Below are positions 43,512 to 52,615 of a stretch of 64,000 nt of DNA, in pieces. The position numbers and the translations under genes were made by a program. Source of the stretch: Caryophanales bacterium UBA2753 (GTDB lineage: Bacteria > Bacillota_I > Bacilli_A > RFN20 > CAG-826). The stretch lies in NCBI GenBank assembly GCA_002353275.1, contig DEJH01000041.1, positions 1 through 64,000 on the forward strand. The letters are read 5' to 3'. How positions within the stretch are numbered: position 1 is the first letter of the stretch; each line of letters begins with the position of its first letter. The notes beneath the pieces are model-generated. The model made no database searches. It saw nothing but the letters and a program-made list of their open reading frames with translations, and was not told the origin of the DNA.

Positions 43512-46214
43512 CTATGCTCTCACTAATTTAATTGTCGCGGTTGCACTTCCATATTCATCAACACTGATGTTGGTGGCTTCAAAGCTCCATCCTAGAGATA
43601 AACCACTATCGAGTTTGCCATCTCCGTTAAAGAACTGAGACTTATATGCTTCCATTGAGAAGCGATCACCTTGTTTGAAGATGTTATCTTCTCCAAACAC
43701 CGATAATGAACGATATTCTTCATTAACATCATTTCTGATGTAGTGAATCAAATCAAAATCAGTGTCAACACTATTATTTGTGTATTTGTGCCTATGGGTT
43801 GTTGAATCAACTTCCGCATTAACGTGCCACACTCTGATTCCGACTGAGTTCGCTCCTTTCATGCTTAATGCATGATAAGCATTTAATCCAGTTGGAGTAT
43901 ATAGATCTAATAAGATATATTCATCAAATATCTGTTTTGATTCATCCCAATGTGGAGTTAAAAGAATCATATCTCCACTAGATTGAGAATCATGGATTGT
44001 GAAGGTAATTTCATCATCTAAAGAAGTATCACTGCTATCAAAGACATATGGAGAAGCAAATCCCATCGCCATTAAGTTATATGGATCATGTCCTCCCTTA
44101 TCACTTGATTGCATAGTGAAGGCACCAGCTGGAGTAGATTTCATACTTGTATCATAGATATCAGGAATACCTAATGCGTGAGCGAATTCATGGATTGTAA
44201 CCGCCCCATTAATTCCATGGATAGATGATAAGTTATCTCTTTCTAGTTGCTTATAGGCATTTGCAGAAAGACCACTTAATCCATAGATGCCTAACGCGGA
44301 TACCCAAGTATAGCTAGGAATAGATGGTTCATACGTATATGAGTTATATAACTTTCTGCACCAACTACTACTGACAGGATAGCCATTTCTCATACAGTGA
44401 TAGTTCACTCCATAATATGCAATAACATGGTCAATCTTTCCGTCATTATTCGCATCATAATCACTTCTTGTTTCAGTTGTGCCACTTTCATCAAAGTACC
44501 ACTTAACTGCATCCGCTACTAAAGTGGTGATATTTGTGTCTTTATCACCATAATATGTAGATGCCTTACCACATTCATACCATGGGGTGACTGTTCCACT
44601 TACTTTAAGTTCACCAAGTGATTCTTCAAGATAATATGTTCTTAAGCTACGATAAGTAACTTCATCATTATTTCCAAATAAACTTAAAGTTAAATCGTTA
44701 ATGATTTGTTCTTTATGTCCTTTTTCTTCATTAATGAAGTTAGAAGAATCAGTAAACCAAATTGGGATTGCTAAGACTTTGACATCCCCTTTAGTGGATG
44801 TTGATACATGATTATTATTTTCCCAATAAGAATGATAATTCTGAGTTAATTTGGTTTTACTATTGCTCTTAGTAACAGGAACATTAAGTGAAATAGATTT
44901 ACTAACACCCTTATATGTATATGTAAGAGTGACTTTCTTCATATTTTCATCGGAAGTGTCTTCTAATGAAATTCCTAAATCATCACTTCCATTAATCGCT
45001 TCTGGTTCACCAACTTCATATACCGCATAAATCTTACCAGTAACATAAACGTTATTATCAACGATAGTAAAGGCGTCCGCCCCTAAAGGAACATAGATAT
45101 CAATAAGGTTCTTGCCGTCAAATACTTTCACTTTTGAGTGAATAGCCTTTTCTTGATCACTATCTTTACCATAAGTAATCGTGATATTAGTCTCACCAAC
45201 CCCTACAGTTTTAAAAATTCTTGAATAACCATAAGAGGTTGATCCATGAGTCAAGGAAACAACAGAAGTATCTTCGATCTCGACTTTGATAGACCCACTT
45301 AATGGATTAATTTCATAGTTATCATAGAAACACACAAATGGAGTGTTGTCCGTACTCTTTTCAATTAATAATTCATCATTATCGCGTAGTTGAGTTCTGT
45401 TATTGCCATAAAACACTTGTAAGACATCTGGATCATCATGAGTTAGAGTGAGTTTACAAGTAAATCTCTTAATAAATACGTCATTACTATCTAAAACATT
45501 GATGTAGAAGTATTTGGTGCCGTAACTTGTCGTATTATTAACATCAATCATGAAAGAGATGTCTCGATCATCTCCAGTAAAGATGACTGAATTTTCATCT
45601 TTTGGTTCAAAAGTTAAGGAATAATTCTCAAAGTTAGTAATTTCAATCTCTGGCATTGGGTAGAACTTTCCAGACATTGGAATTGAGATGTTGAAATCAA
45701 AGTTATAGCCAGAGTCACCTATTGTGACTTCATCTGATCTTGAAGTTAATATTGCTTTCACATTCGCATATTGATCACCAACAGTGATGAAGATGTTCAT
45801 TATATCAAGAGCATAAGACTTTCCTTTCTTCATCATTTTGATTTTTAAATCTGCTCGATCACCCACTTGAGCGGTTTCTTTTGTGGTGATGTTATTATTT
45901 GTGTCTATTGAACAAACGTCTTTATATGTGTCATTAAAACTAAATTCATAAACAAGAGAGTAATTGCTACCAGTGTAATCCCCCAAATCACAAGATAAAT
46001 GATATTCACCACTTAAAGGAAGATCTAATGTATACCAGATATTAGTTTCTCCAGAAACATGTTTCACTAAAGAATCATCTTCTTTTATATGGATTGATGG
46101 AGTGCCTTCTTCTGGATCTCCACCTTCTTTACCTCCGCTTGAAGAAAAACATCCAGTAACAAAAGGGGCTAATAATGATAATGTAAATAAACCAGTCAAA
46201 AAATGTTTTTTCAT
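43512..46214 (-). CDS. M6-type metalloprotease lipoprotein
   Basis: A 900-residue secreted lipoprotein (FVTGC, lipid Cys22). Residues 30-440 are beta-rich repeats of unknown family. The catalytic domain follows with HEFAHALGIPDIYD (His675, Glu676, His679), the M6 (immune inhibitor A-like) zinc site with a downstream Asp. The upstream DYDANNDGKIDHVIAYY block looks like a calcium-binding DxNxDGxID loop. The C-terminal 180 residues complete the M6 domain. It would cleave proteins outside the cell. An AGGAG site precedes the ATG. No InlB repeats. Confidence 0.85.
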   Translation of the reverse strand: MKKHFLTGLFTLSLLAPFVTGCFSSSGGKEGGDPEEGTPSIHIKEDDSLVKHVSGETNIWYTLDLPLSGEYHLSCDLGDYTGSNYSLVYEFSFNDTYKDVCSIDTNNNITTKETAQVGDRADLKIKMMKKGKSYALDIMNIFITVGDQYANVKAILTSRSDEVTIGDSGYNFDFNISIPMSGKFYPMPEIEITNFENYSLTFEPKDENSVIFTGDDRDISFMIDVNNTTSYGTKYFYINVLDSNDVFIKRFTCKLTLTHDDPDVLQVFYGNNRTQLRDNDELLIEKSTDNTPFVCFYDNYEINPLSGSIKVEIEDTSVVSLTHGSTSYGYSRIFKTVGVGETNITITYGKDSDQEKAIHSKVKVFDGKNLIDIYVPLGADAFTIVDNNVYVTGKIYAVYEVGEPEAINGSDDLGISLEDTSDENMKKVTLTYTYKGVSKSISLNVPVTKSNSKTKLTQNYHSYWENNNHVSTSTKGDVKVLAIPIWFTDSSNFINEEKGHKEQIINDLTLSLFGNNDEVTYRSLRTYYLEESLGELKVSGTVTPWYECGKASTYYGDKDTNITTLVADAVKWYFDESGTTETRSDYDANNDGKIDHVIAYYGVNYHCMRNGYPVSSSWCRKLYNSYTYEPSIPSYTWVSALGIYGLSGLSANAYKQLERDNLSSIHGINGAVTIHEFAHALGIPDIYDTSMKSTPAGAFTMQSSDKGGHDPYNLMAMGFASPYVFDSSDTSLDDEITFTIHDSQSSGDMILLTPHWDESKQIFDEYILLDLYTPTGLNAYHALSMKGANSVGIRVWHVNAEVDSTTHRHKYTNNSVDTDFDLIHYIRNDVNEEYRSLSVFGEDNIFKQGDRFSMEAYKSQFFNGDGKLDSGLSLGWSFEATNISVDEYGSATATIKLVRA

Positions 46215-46340
46215 TTTTTTACTCTCCTATTAATTCTTTTTAAGTATAAATCAAATTCGTCATGTATTTTATGTAGAATTCATTTTTTCTTGAGTCAATC
46301 AAACAATAACTTTTATTAACATTCTCAATAAATGTGCCTG

Positions 46341-46372
46341 TTTGTGTCCTACTTTATATGATATTCTATAAT
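46341..46372 (+). promoter_or_regulatory. promoter/operator copy A of WYL locus
   Basis: TGTGTCCTACTTTA, one variable base, ATGATATT (46343-46365), followed by the -10 TATAAT (46367-46372). The same block recurs at 48153-48175. Confidence 0.7.
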
Positions 46373-46387
46373 ACAAGGAAACCAAAT

Positions 46388-47272
46388 ATGTCAAAGATTT
46401 CGCAAGAATTAAAAGTCCTCTTATATCTCAATCAAAGATATACGAGATCAAAATGGATTACGATTAAAGAAATCGCTAATTATCTTGAAGTTAGTAATAG
46501 ACAAGCTAGACGATATCTAGAAGATTTAAACATGATTCCAGAGATTGATGTCGGCACTAAGCTTGGTCGTAATGGAGGATATCGCTTAAGAACTCCATTA
46601 GATAAAGGTTTTGCCATGCCAGAAAACATCGTTTTAGCGTTATCAATCGCGATGAAACGTAATGAGAAAATAGAAACTGTGTTATCTACCTTACCAAACT
46701 ACGTTATTACTGATTCGATCATTGGAGATAATGAAATAGAGAATGACTCATTAGATAAGTTAGAAATCATCATCAAGGCAATTCAGAACCAAAAACAAGT
46801 CGCTTTCCACTATCAAGATATCCCTCAACTATATTTAGTGGATCCATATAAAGTTGTTTTAACAAATCACACCTATTACTTATATGCAAGGCATGACGAT
46901 GTCACAAAGAAGTTTGATATAAGTGATATAAAGGAATTAAAACAATGTGGATCTTTTAAGCCATCAAGCAAAGTTAATGATGAAATACTAAATAAACTAA
47001 GTAGATACGGAGTTAAAAACGGCAAGGAAGCCACCTTAAGAGTTAAATGTGTAGATATGAAATCCTTGTTAACTTTTGATAAATATTTTGAAGGTAAAGG
47101 GGTCAAAAACACGAAAGAACTCACTTATTCTGTTATTGGTAACAGTGAAAATGAACTCTATTATCCATTGTTTAGAATAAGCACAAAGAGTTATAAATTT
47201 TTAGACGAGGAATTCAAAAAGAAATATATAACTTATTTAAAAAATCAAATTAAGAGTATCAAGGAAAAATAA
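46388..47272 (+). CDS. WYL-domain transcriptional regulator
   Basis: A 294-residue protein. N-terminal winged HTH (ITIKEIANYLEVSNRQARRYLEDL, about 24-60) and a WYL domain (about 135-210: VAFHYQ, LVDPYKVVLTNHTYYLYARH, FDISDIKEL). It ends in a WCX-like region (about 215-290). The ATG at 46388 is preferred over an in-frame ATG at 46334 because promoter and AAGGAA site lie between them. WYL regulators of this build often control defence systems by sensing nucleic acid or nucleotide ligands. It is one base from the nuclease-like gene and shares its promoter motif with the next transcription unit. Confidence 0.88.
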   Translation: MSKISQELKVLLYLNQRYTRSKWITIKEIANYLEVSNRQARRYLEDLNMIPEIDVGTKLGRNGGYRLRTPLDKGFAMPENIVLALSIAMKRNEKIETVLSTLPNYVITDSIIGDNEIENDSLDKLEIIIKAIQNQKQVAFHYQDIPQLYLVDPYKVVLTNHTYYLYARHDDVTKKFDISDIKELKQCGSFKPSSKVNDEILNKLSRYGVKNGKEATLRVKCVDMKSLLTFDKYFEGKGVKNTKELTYSVIGNSENELYYPLFRISTKSYKFLDEEFKKKYITYLKNQIKSIKEK

Positions 47273-47273
47273 T

Positions 47274-48125
47274 ATGGACTTAAAAGACGAATTCGATTTA
47301 GCGGTATATGAAAGTATCCCTTTTCATGGGCACATAAACACCAAAAGAAACGATAACAAATACTATGATGATGCCTATGCTGAACCAATAAAGAAATATT
47401 TTAAAAGTAATGGAGTCGAGTCATACGAGGTAAACTACAGCAAGCGATATAAATGCACATCTATCTGTGCCTTTGCTTCTAGTGGTAGGATTTGCTATTT
47501 ATATTTCAGACCAAAGAACGCTAAATTTGAGGAAAGCCTATCTAACGACTTATCAAACTCCAGGCCAACAAAAATGGATGCCGTCGTTAAAGACACTAAT
47601 TACGAATGCAAATGCCAAGAAATCGTTAGCAAATCACATACACCATTAAGTGTTAAATATTTAGAATCAAATCTTTTTAAAGAATTTAATGTTAATAATT
47701 ACAACGTAAAACCAGTTGAAGAAAAAGGTGAAGAAACCGGCAAACCATCAATAAAACAAGTTTTGGAATTTGACGTTAATGAACTAAATATAAAGTTGAA
47801 AGGCAAAAATAATTATTCCAATCTTCACTTCGACTTAAAACAATTGATTTGCCACCTAATCGCAATCGCTAATAATAATCAAAGCAATTCACCAAAAATT
47901 CTGAAATATGTATTTTTCACCCCTAACAAAGAAGTCGTTTTGAAATATAAGAAGGTTGAAAAACTGTATAAGGAGTTGAAAGAAGAAATAAACGCAATAT
48001 TAAACAAGGATAGTTCAATTTCTAGATTTGCGGAGAACCACAACATTAAAATCATAATTGATGACTCAAGTTTTGTGGAAATCAAGGACGTTGAAGACTT
48101 CAATTACCTAGAAGCTTTTAAATAG
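47274..48125 (+). CDS. putative PD-(D/E)XK nuclease
   Basis: A 283-residue protein with no certain family. Residues 100-113 read KMDAVVKDTNYECK: Asp102 and Glu111-Cys-Lys113 fit the PD-(D/E)XK catalytic spacing. HFDLKQLICHLIAIANN (about 186-202) resembles the helical block of PGN_0703-type restriction endonuclease-like proteins. Starts 1 nt after the WYL regulator stop, so it is in one operon with it. Restriction or nucleic-acid processing is inferred, not shown. Confidence 0.6.
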   Translation: MDLKDEFDLAVYESIPFHGHINTKRNDNKYYDDAYAEPIKKYFKSNGVESYEVNYSKRYKCTSICAFASSGRICYLYFRPKNAKFEESLSNDLSNSRPTKMDAVVKDTNYECKCQEIVSKSHTPLSVKYLESNLFKEFNVNNYNVKPVEEKGEETGKPSIKQVLEFDVNELNIKLKGKNNYSNLHFDLKQLICHLIAIANNNQSNSPKILKYVFFTPNKEVVLKYKKVEKLYKELKEEINAILNKDSSISRFAENHNIKIIIDDSSFVEIKDVEDFNYLEAFK

Positions 48126-48150
48126 TAATAAAACATAACTAACCCGCCAT

Positions 48151-48204
48151 TATGTGTCCTACTTTACATGATATTTATATTATGTAGAGAAAATGAAAGG
48201 ACAC
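48151..48204 (+). promoter_or_regulatory. promoter/operator copy B of WYL locus
   Basis: TGTGTCCTACTTTA, one variable base, ATGATATT (48153-48175), with -10 TATTAT (48178-48183). The block also has GTGTCCT (48154-48160) mirrored by AGGACAC (48198-48204) 37 nt later, next to the ribosome site. Confidence 0.7.
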
Positions 48205-48208
48205 TATT

Positions 48209-48724
48209 ATGGCGGTTTTTAATAAGAAGAAACTATATAGTATCTTAGTGAATACTTATGATGTTGAAAGTAAAACAGCAGAAATCATCATTGATAATTT
48301 AGAAAGTAGGCATCATCTTTCAGAATCAGAAGAGATATTGCTTTTGTCTCACGAGATTCCTCAATCTTTTATTAATGAAATTCAGCAGATGGATAGCACT
48401 ACCTTTGTAGGTCCATTCTTTTATATAGGTGGAAAAATATTCGCTTCAAAGAAAAAGGTATCACCTTTTGATCAAAAGCAAAGATTCTTTGATTCAGAAA
48501 TATCTCATTTCGATTTCTTTAACACTCTTCTTATTGATGGAGATTATGGCAATTATCCACGAGGAAGAGTGATTTACGACTCTTTAAATTCAACATACCT
48601 CATATATATGGATAAGAGCCTCTTCAGAAAAAACATCAAAGAACAAATATTGATGGAATTTGGATTACAGGATGAAAAAGTGAGTTTTAAAAATGACACT
48701 CACTACACTCATGATTACTTATAA
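48209..48724 (+). CDS. hypothetical protein of WYL-controlled unit
   Basis: A 171-residue soluble protein of unknown family. The C-terminal half has a conserved-looking block YPRGRVIYDSLNSTYLIYMD followed by ILMEFGL and SFKNDTHYTHDYL. The AAAGGA site lies within the inverted AGGACAC element. It begins a new transcription unit controlled by a copy of the promoter motif of the WYL gene, so it is probably part of the same regulon. Confidence 0.7.
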   Translation: MAVFNKKKLYSILVNTYDVESKTAEIIIDNLESRHHLSESEEILLLSHEIPQSFINEIQQMDSTTFVGPFFYIGGKIFASKKKVSPFDQKQRFFDSEISHFDFFNTLLIDGDYGNYPRGRVIYDSLNSTYLIYMDKSLFRKNIKEQILMEFGLQDEKVSFKNDTHYTHDYL

Positions 48725-48726
48725 AT

Positions 48727-48960
48727 ATGTTTGAACTAATTTGTATGTCTATTTTAGGTATCGCTTATATCGATGCATTTGTAAAAGAAGAAATAGAAGA
48801 GAAAGCGCAAAAAGAAAAAGAAAGGATTAACGAAATAAAAATATCAGTGTTTTGTTTTGCAATTAGACATCATCTTAATTATGACAATGTCGTAAAAATG
48901 CTCCAGAATAAAACACTAAAATTTGAGGATATTAGAAAAGATAGATATGAACATAAATAA
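48727..48960 (+). CDS. small hypothetical protein, possible membrane-tethered helix
   Basis: A 77-residue protein. It has a hydrophobic N-terminal stretch (FELICMSILGIAYIDAFV), then a charged helix rich in Glu/Lys (KEEIEEKAQKEKERI) and a short tail. Starts 2 nt after the previous stop. No recognised family. Confidence 0.6.
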   Translation: MFELICMSILGIAYIDAFVKEEIEEKAQKEKERINEIKISVFCFAIRHHLNYDNVVKMLQNKTLKFEDIRKDRYEHK

Positions 48961-49090
48961 AACCAAAGAACGGATCATTAAAGAGTTATCTATTAATAAA
49001 ATTAAAGGGATTGGATGGTTACAAAAGAAATATAAGATCAGCTTCCGCTTAGCGAAGGAAATCTACCTCGAACATTGTAATAAATCATAA
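48947..49090 (+). CDS. small HTH-like protein
   Basis: A 47-residue frame beginning MNINKTKERI and ending EHCNKS, overlapping the previous gene by 14 nt. The segment GIGWLQKKYKISFRLAKEIY resembles the winged-helix recognition part of FtsK-gamma-like domains (pattern: S/W-L-Q-K-K-Y-x-I-x-x-x-x-A). It could be a DNA-binding micro-protein, but could also be a chance frame. Confidence 0.45.
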   Translation: MNINKTKERIIKELSINKIKGIGWLQKKYKISFRLAKEIYLEHCNKS

Positions 49091-49147
49091 TACAAATACT
49101 ACTACTTTAAGATGGTATTTTTTTGTCACATATTTATATAGATATTG

Positions 49148-49163
49148 ATTGAATCAATTCAAT
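49148..49163. promoter_or_regulatory. ATTGAAT-CA-ATTCAAT inverted repeat
   Basis: A perfect 7-bp inverted repeat 20 nt upstream of the hairpin array; possible operator. Confidence 0.4.
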
Positions 49164-49181
49164 TGTTTTGTTAAAGTAAAA

Positions 49182-49400
49182 GTGGGAGAGCGAAATAATA
49201 TTATGCCCACCCAAATGTCGATTCAGAGACATTAAACCTGATGCACTTGTGGTGGCGCACAATAAAACGCTAATACAATAGGTGTTAGCAATGTCACATA
49301 TACATTGCGTGATACAACCGATCTTCGCGATGTGATCCCAAATACATCGTTTGAGACAATCGACCTTCGCAATGTGGTCCAGAAAACATTGCTTTTTTAT
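49182..49400 (+). ncRNA. candidate structured RNA with serial hairpins
   Basis: The 465-nt gap 49091-49555 has no good gene but at least six hairpins in a row: GTGGG/CCCAC (49182-49210), AATGTC/GACATT (49214-49233), GCTAATAC/GTGTTAGC (49269-49289), GCAATGT/ACATTGC (49288-49308), GCGATGT/ACATCGT (49327-49350) and GCAATGT/ACATTGC (49369-49392). The last is followed by TTTTTT like a terminator. Two 18-nt spacers between the last three are 14/18 identical. A minus-strand frame through the same DNA is discussed under findings. No promoter was firmly identified. Confidence 0.5.
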
Positions 49401-49555
49401 TGAAAGAAGATTAAGGAATAGGATGACTACAAAAAACCCTATTAGTAAATCCACAATAAAACATAACCATAATCAGCAAAATATTAAAAACGTGGTAGTT
49501 TTTACTATTTAGTTTGCTTAAAAGTCATTTATGACTTATTATCATATTAATCCTT

Positions 49556-50779
49556 ATGGATCAAAAAAATCAGAACCGTTCTAAATATATATTACTAACC
49601 GTATTATTCATTCTTCTTTTAGGGGTGATTATTACTTTCCCTACTTCTTTAGCTTTAGATTTTGCTAGTAAGAACACTTATCGACTTGTGATATTTGGTT
49701 TTTCTGTTTTTGATATATTCACTTTGTTATTTTTATCCATTGCTGAATTTGCCTCTCTATTTTTTGATAAGACTGCAAATAAGAAGACATTATTCGCTAC
49801 AATTTTCTTTTTAGTCGGATTCTTATTCTCTTCTGATTGGTTTGAATCAGTCAAATATATGGGAGCGAATATCACTAATGAACTCATATTAATGTGTTCC
49901 ATCATTTCTAATATCTCTTTATTGATTGGAATTATTTTCTTATTCAGTTTTATCCAACAAGATTATGAGATAAAGAAATATAATATCTACCACTATTTCG
50001 CTTTATCTTTGCCGACAATTCTATTTATTCTCTTCTCGATTATTCAATTAGATATTGGAGTGATTATTGTTACTTCTCTTGAATGTGGATATATATTCTT
50101 CTTTGTTATTCTTTATTTAATTAAACTCAAAGGAAAGAATGATAACTTCGCGGGTTATATATCTTTATTAATCGTTTCTTTAGTAAGTGTTTCTCTTTTA
50201 TTAAACGTCTTAGAATTTAATACATATATCCATCTATCTTCACTAGGAATGGTCTCTTTCTTATTCTTTATTATCTATAGCGGATATATCTTCATCTATG
50301 TCAATTATCTGATTGATAAAACGAAAAAGACATATAACTATGAAGATAAGATTAAACAAAGTGAAATTAATATAGATAACAAGATGGAAGTGAGCTGTTT
50401 TAATTCTTTTGATTGTTTTTATAAAGGTAGTAGAGTGAATTTCCCATCAAAGAAAAGTAAAGAATTCTTCGCTCTTCTTGTTTCTCTTAACGGAAAAGCC
50501 TTAACGATGGAAAAAGCGATTACATATCTATATCCTGATAAAGATATTGAACTCGCTAAACGTAGCTATCGCGATATCGTTTATAAATTAAGAAGATATT
50601 TCCAAATCATTAAGTTTAATGGAGTAACCTTTAAACGAGCAGAAACAATATTAGATATCTCCTATATCAATTGTGATTATCTTGATGTCATTAACAAAAA
50701 GAAAAAATATGATTCTTCTTCATTAATGCCTGAATATGATTGGTCAATAGAACTAGAATCAACTTTAGAAAATATTTAA
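49556..50779 (+). CDS. membrane-bound one-component regulator (7 TM + winged helix)
   Basis: A 407-residue protein. About seven hydrophobic helices span residues 10-265. A cytoplasmic C-terminal winged-helix domain similar to OmpR/SARP type (about 285-375: FPSKKSKEFFALLVSLNGKALT, DIELAKRSYRDIVYKLRRYF) follows. It probably senses a membrane or external signal and acts directly on DNA. TATCAT at 49540-49545 is 10 nt before the ATG, no Shine-Dalgarno. Followed by two more membrane proteins. Confidence 0.7.
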   Translation: MDQKNQNRSKYILLTVLFILLLGVIITFPTSLALDFASKNTYRLVIFGFSVFDIFTLLFLSIAEFASLFFDKTANKKTLFATIFFLVGFLFSSDWFESVKYMGANITNELILMCSIISNISLLIGIIFLFSFIQQDYEIKKYNIYHYFALSLPTILFILFSIIQLDIGVIIVTSLECGYIFFFVILYLIKLKGKNDNFAGYISLLIVSLVSVSLLLNVLEFNTYIHLSSLGMVSFLFFIIYSGYIFIYVNYLIDKTKKTYNYEDKIKQSEINIDNKMEVSCFNSFDCFYKGSRVNFPSKKSKEFFALLVSLNGKALTMEKAITYLYPDKDIELAKRSYRDIVYKLRRYFQIIKFNGVTFKRAETILDISYINCDYLDVINKKKKYDSSSLMPEYDWSIELESTLENI

Positions 50780-50851
50780 ATAATTTTGGCACTTATTTGG
50801 CACTTACATCCCTATATTAATTTCTAAGTAAAGAAATAATAGGAATTTTTA

Positions 50852-51439
50852 ATGGTTGGACAATTTTTTAAATCACTTGGTTTAGCGATTCCAATGGCGA
50901 TTATAGGCGCCATCTATTTCGCACTTGGCTATGCGATGCTTTCAGTAATAAAAGACACATGGGCGGCGATTATCGTTTTATTCTTTATCAATATGTTCAT
51001 TACCTTTATTTTCACGAAGATTAATTCTGCTCTTTGGCGAGGAATGAACTTCATGTATCATTTCTGGGTTTTAGCAGTTGTTGTCGGAATGTATTTATAT
51101 TTCTATTACAACCAGTTAAAACTAGAAGATTCATGGTCATATTACATCGTTGGTGAATTCACCATCCTCTTCTTTATTGTCCCAGAATGTACATCAGGTT
51201 GGACGAGTTATCTTGTCACAACTTATATTGATGATGTCGAAGTGGATAGTTATATCTCTAAAGAATATACCTCAGGTACTTTAGTGAAACTTGGTTTTAT
51301 GGCGTTAGGCACTGCTTTATTCTCTTTAGCGATTGTCTTTTTCCACACGACAGGATTCTTCATTGTTTTTGGTGGACACTGTTTATACCTACTTGTAATG
51401 TTCTTAATCGGATTAAAAGGATTTATAGACGATCGATAA
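50852..51439 (+). CDS. membrane protein, unknown
   Basis: A 195-residue protein with about five to six hydrophobic helices and few charged loops. No family recognised. AGGAA lies upstream of the ATG. It sits between the membrane-bound regulator and a second membrane protein that has a terminator-like hairpin in its leader. Confidence 0.65.
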   Translation: MVGQFFKSLGLAIPMAIIGAIYFALGYAMLSVIKDTWAAIIVLFFINMFITFIFTKINSALWRGMNFMYHFWVLAVVVGMYLYFYYNQLKLEDSWSYYIVGEFTILFFIVPECTSGWTSYLVTTYIDDVEVDSYISKEYTSGTLVKLGFMALGTALFSLAIVFFHTTGFFIVFGGHCLYLLVMFLIGLKGFIDDR

Positions 51440-51483
51440 CACAAAATAGTTAATTAATCATTGATGAAGCAAATGATTGAGGG

Positions 51484-51518
51484 AGATACCTTAGAGAAAT
51501 CTAGGGTATCTTTTTTTA
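51484..51518 (+). terminator. strong terminator
   Basis: AGATACCTTAGA-GAAA-TCTAGGGTATCT followed by T7. It ends the previous unit, about 40 nt before the next ATG. Confidence 0.9.
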
Positions 51519-51556
51519 ACAAATATCTCTATGATATAAACAGGAGGAAACATGAT

Positions 51557-52528
51557 ATGACAAATTTCCAAGTATATCGTAAAACATTATCCTATTCCGC
51601 TTTAGGTTTCTTAGTGGATCTATTCGCTATGGCCTTATTAGGTGGATTAACCGCTGGAGGATTTTTAATCTTTAACCAACAAACTGATAAAGCCTTAATC
51701 GGAATGGCCGTAGGTTTTGCTATTGGAGTGGTACTCGCTATATTAATCAGTGTCTTTATTTCTAATCGAATTAAAGCCGCTCAAATCGCGATGATGGTTA
51801 AAGGAGTAACAGAAGGAAATCTTCCAGAACATACCTTCTCAGAAGGCTTTAAAGAAATTAGAGGAAGATTTGGTAAAATCACTGCCTTCTATTTCATCAC
51901 GAGTGCGATTAAAGGCGTCTTTAGACAATTAGGTAGAGCCATTAACCGTTTAGGTACTGCTTTAGGAGGAGATGTTGGTAACAGCATCACTTCCGTGATC
52001 AATTCCGCGATTGAAACTATAATCGCTTATTTATGTGATTGCTGTTTAGGTTGGATTTTATATCGTAAAGATGAAAACGCTTTTAAAGCAGGATGTGAAG
52101 GAGCAGTTATCTTCTTTAAACACGGTAAAACATTCGCTAGAAACGCTGGTAGAATCTTCGGCATGGGATTATTATCCCTCATCTTAGTGGGTGGAGGTGT
52201 ATTTGGTTTATCTTATATCATCTATGCTCAATTCCCATCAATGTTTGAAACATTAAGAATGGAAATCATTGAAGCCTTTAATAGAGGTGGAGAAGTGATG
52301 CCAGAAGCCCTTAACAGTGTAAGAAATTTAGAGCTCATCTTTGCAGGAGCGACTTCATTAATCTTATGGTCCACAATCCATTCAGTCTTATTTAGACCAT
52401 TCATCTTAGTGGGTGTTCTCCGTAACTACATGGAAGCTGGCTTAAAAGATGTTCCTACTGAAGCAGACTTTGCAGAACTTGATAAGAAATCACCTAGGTT
52501 TGCAAGACTTCATAGCAAAGTAGAATAG
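51557..52528 (+). CDS. Gly-rich membrane protein, unknown
   Basis: A 323-residue protein with about five hydrophobic helices, several Gly-rich (GGLTAGGF, VGGGVFGLSYI). Start at MTNFQVYRK is chosen because AGGAGG lies 9 nt upstream; the frame is open for 32 more codons through the terminator. No family recognised. Confidence 0.65.
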   Translation: MTNFQVYRKTLSYSALGFLVDLFAMALLGGLTAGGFLIFNQQTDKALIGMAVGFAIGVVLAILISVFISNRIKAAQIAMMVKGVTEGNLPEHTFSEGFKEIRGRFGKITAFYFITSAIKGVFRQLGRAINRLGTALGGDVGNSITSVINSAIETIIAYLCDCCLGWILYRKDENAFKAGCEGAVIFFKHGKTFARNAGRIFGMGLLSLILVGGGVFGLSYIIYAQFPSMFETLRMEIIEAFNRGGEVMPEALNSVRNLELIFAGATSLILWSTIHSVLFRPFILVGVLRNYMEAGLKDVPTEADFAELDKKSPRFARLHSKVE

Positions 52529-52540
52529 TTGATTAAACGA

Positions 52541-52573
52541 AAAACCACAGACATTCAACATCTGTGGTTTTCA
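52541..52573. terminator. bidirectional terminator
   Basis: AAAACCACAGA-9 nt-TCTGTGGTTTT perfect stem between convergent genes. Confidence 0.9.
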
Positions 52574-52615
52574 TATACCTTTCTATCCTAATGTGCATTT
52601 AGCACAGAAGTCTTC

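Noticed and set aside
49134..49454. A 106-residue minus-strand frame with Cys repeats in the hairpin array
   Set aside because: It starts at GTG without a ribosome site, and the DNA forms paired, co-varying hairpins ending in T6 on the plus strand. Kept only as an alternative in the findings.
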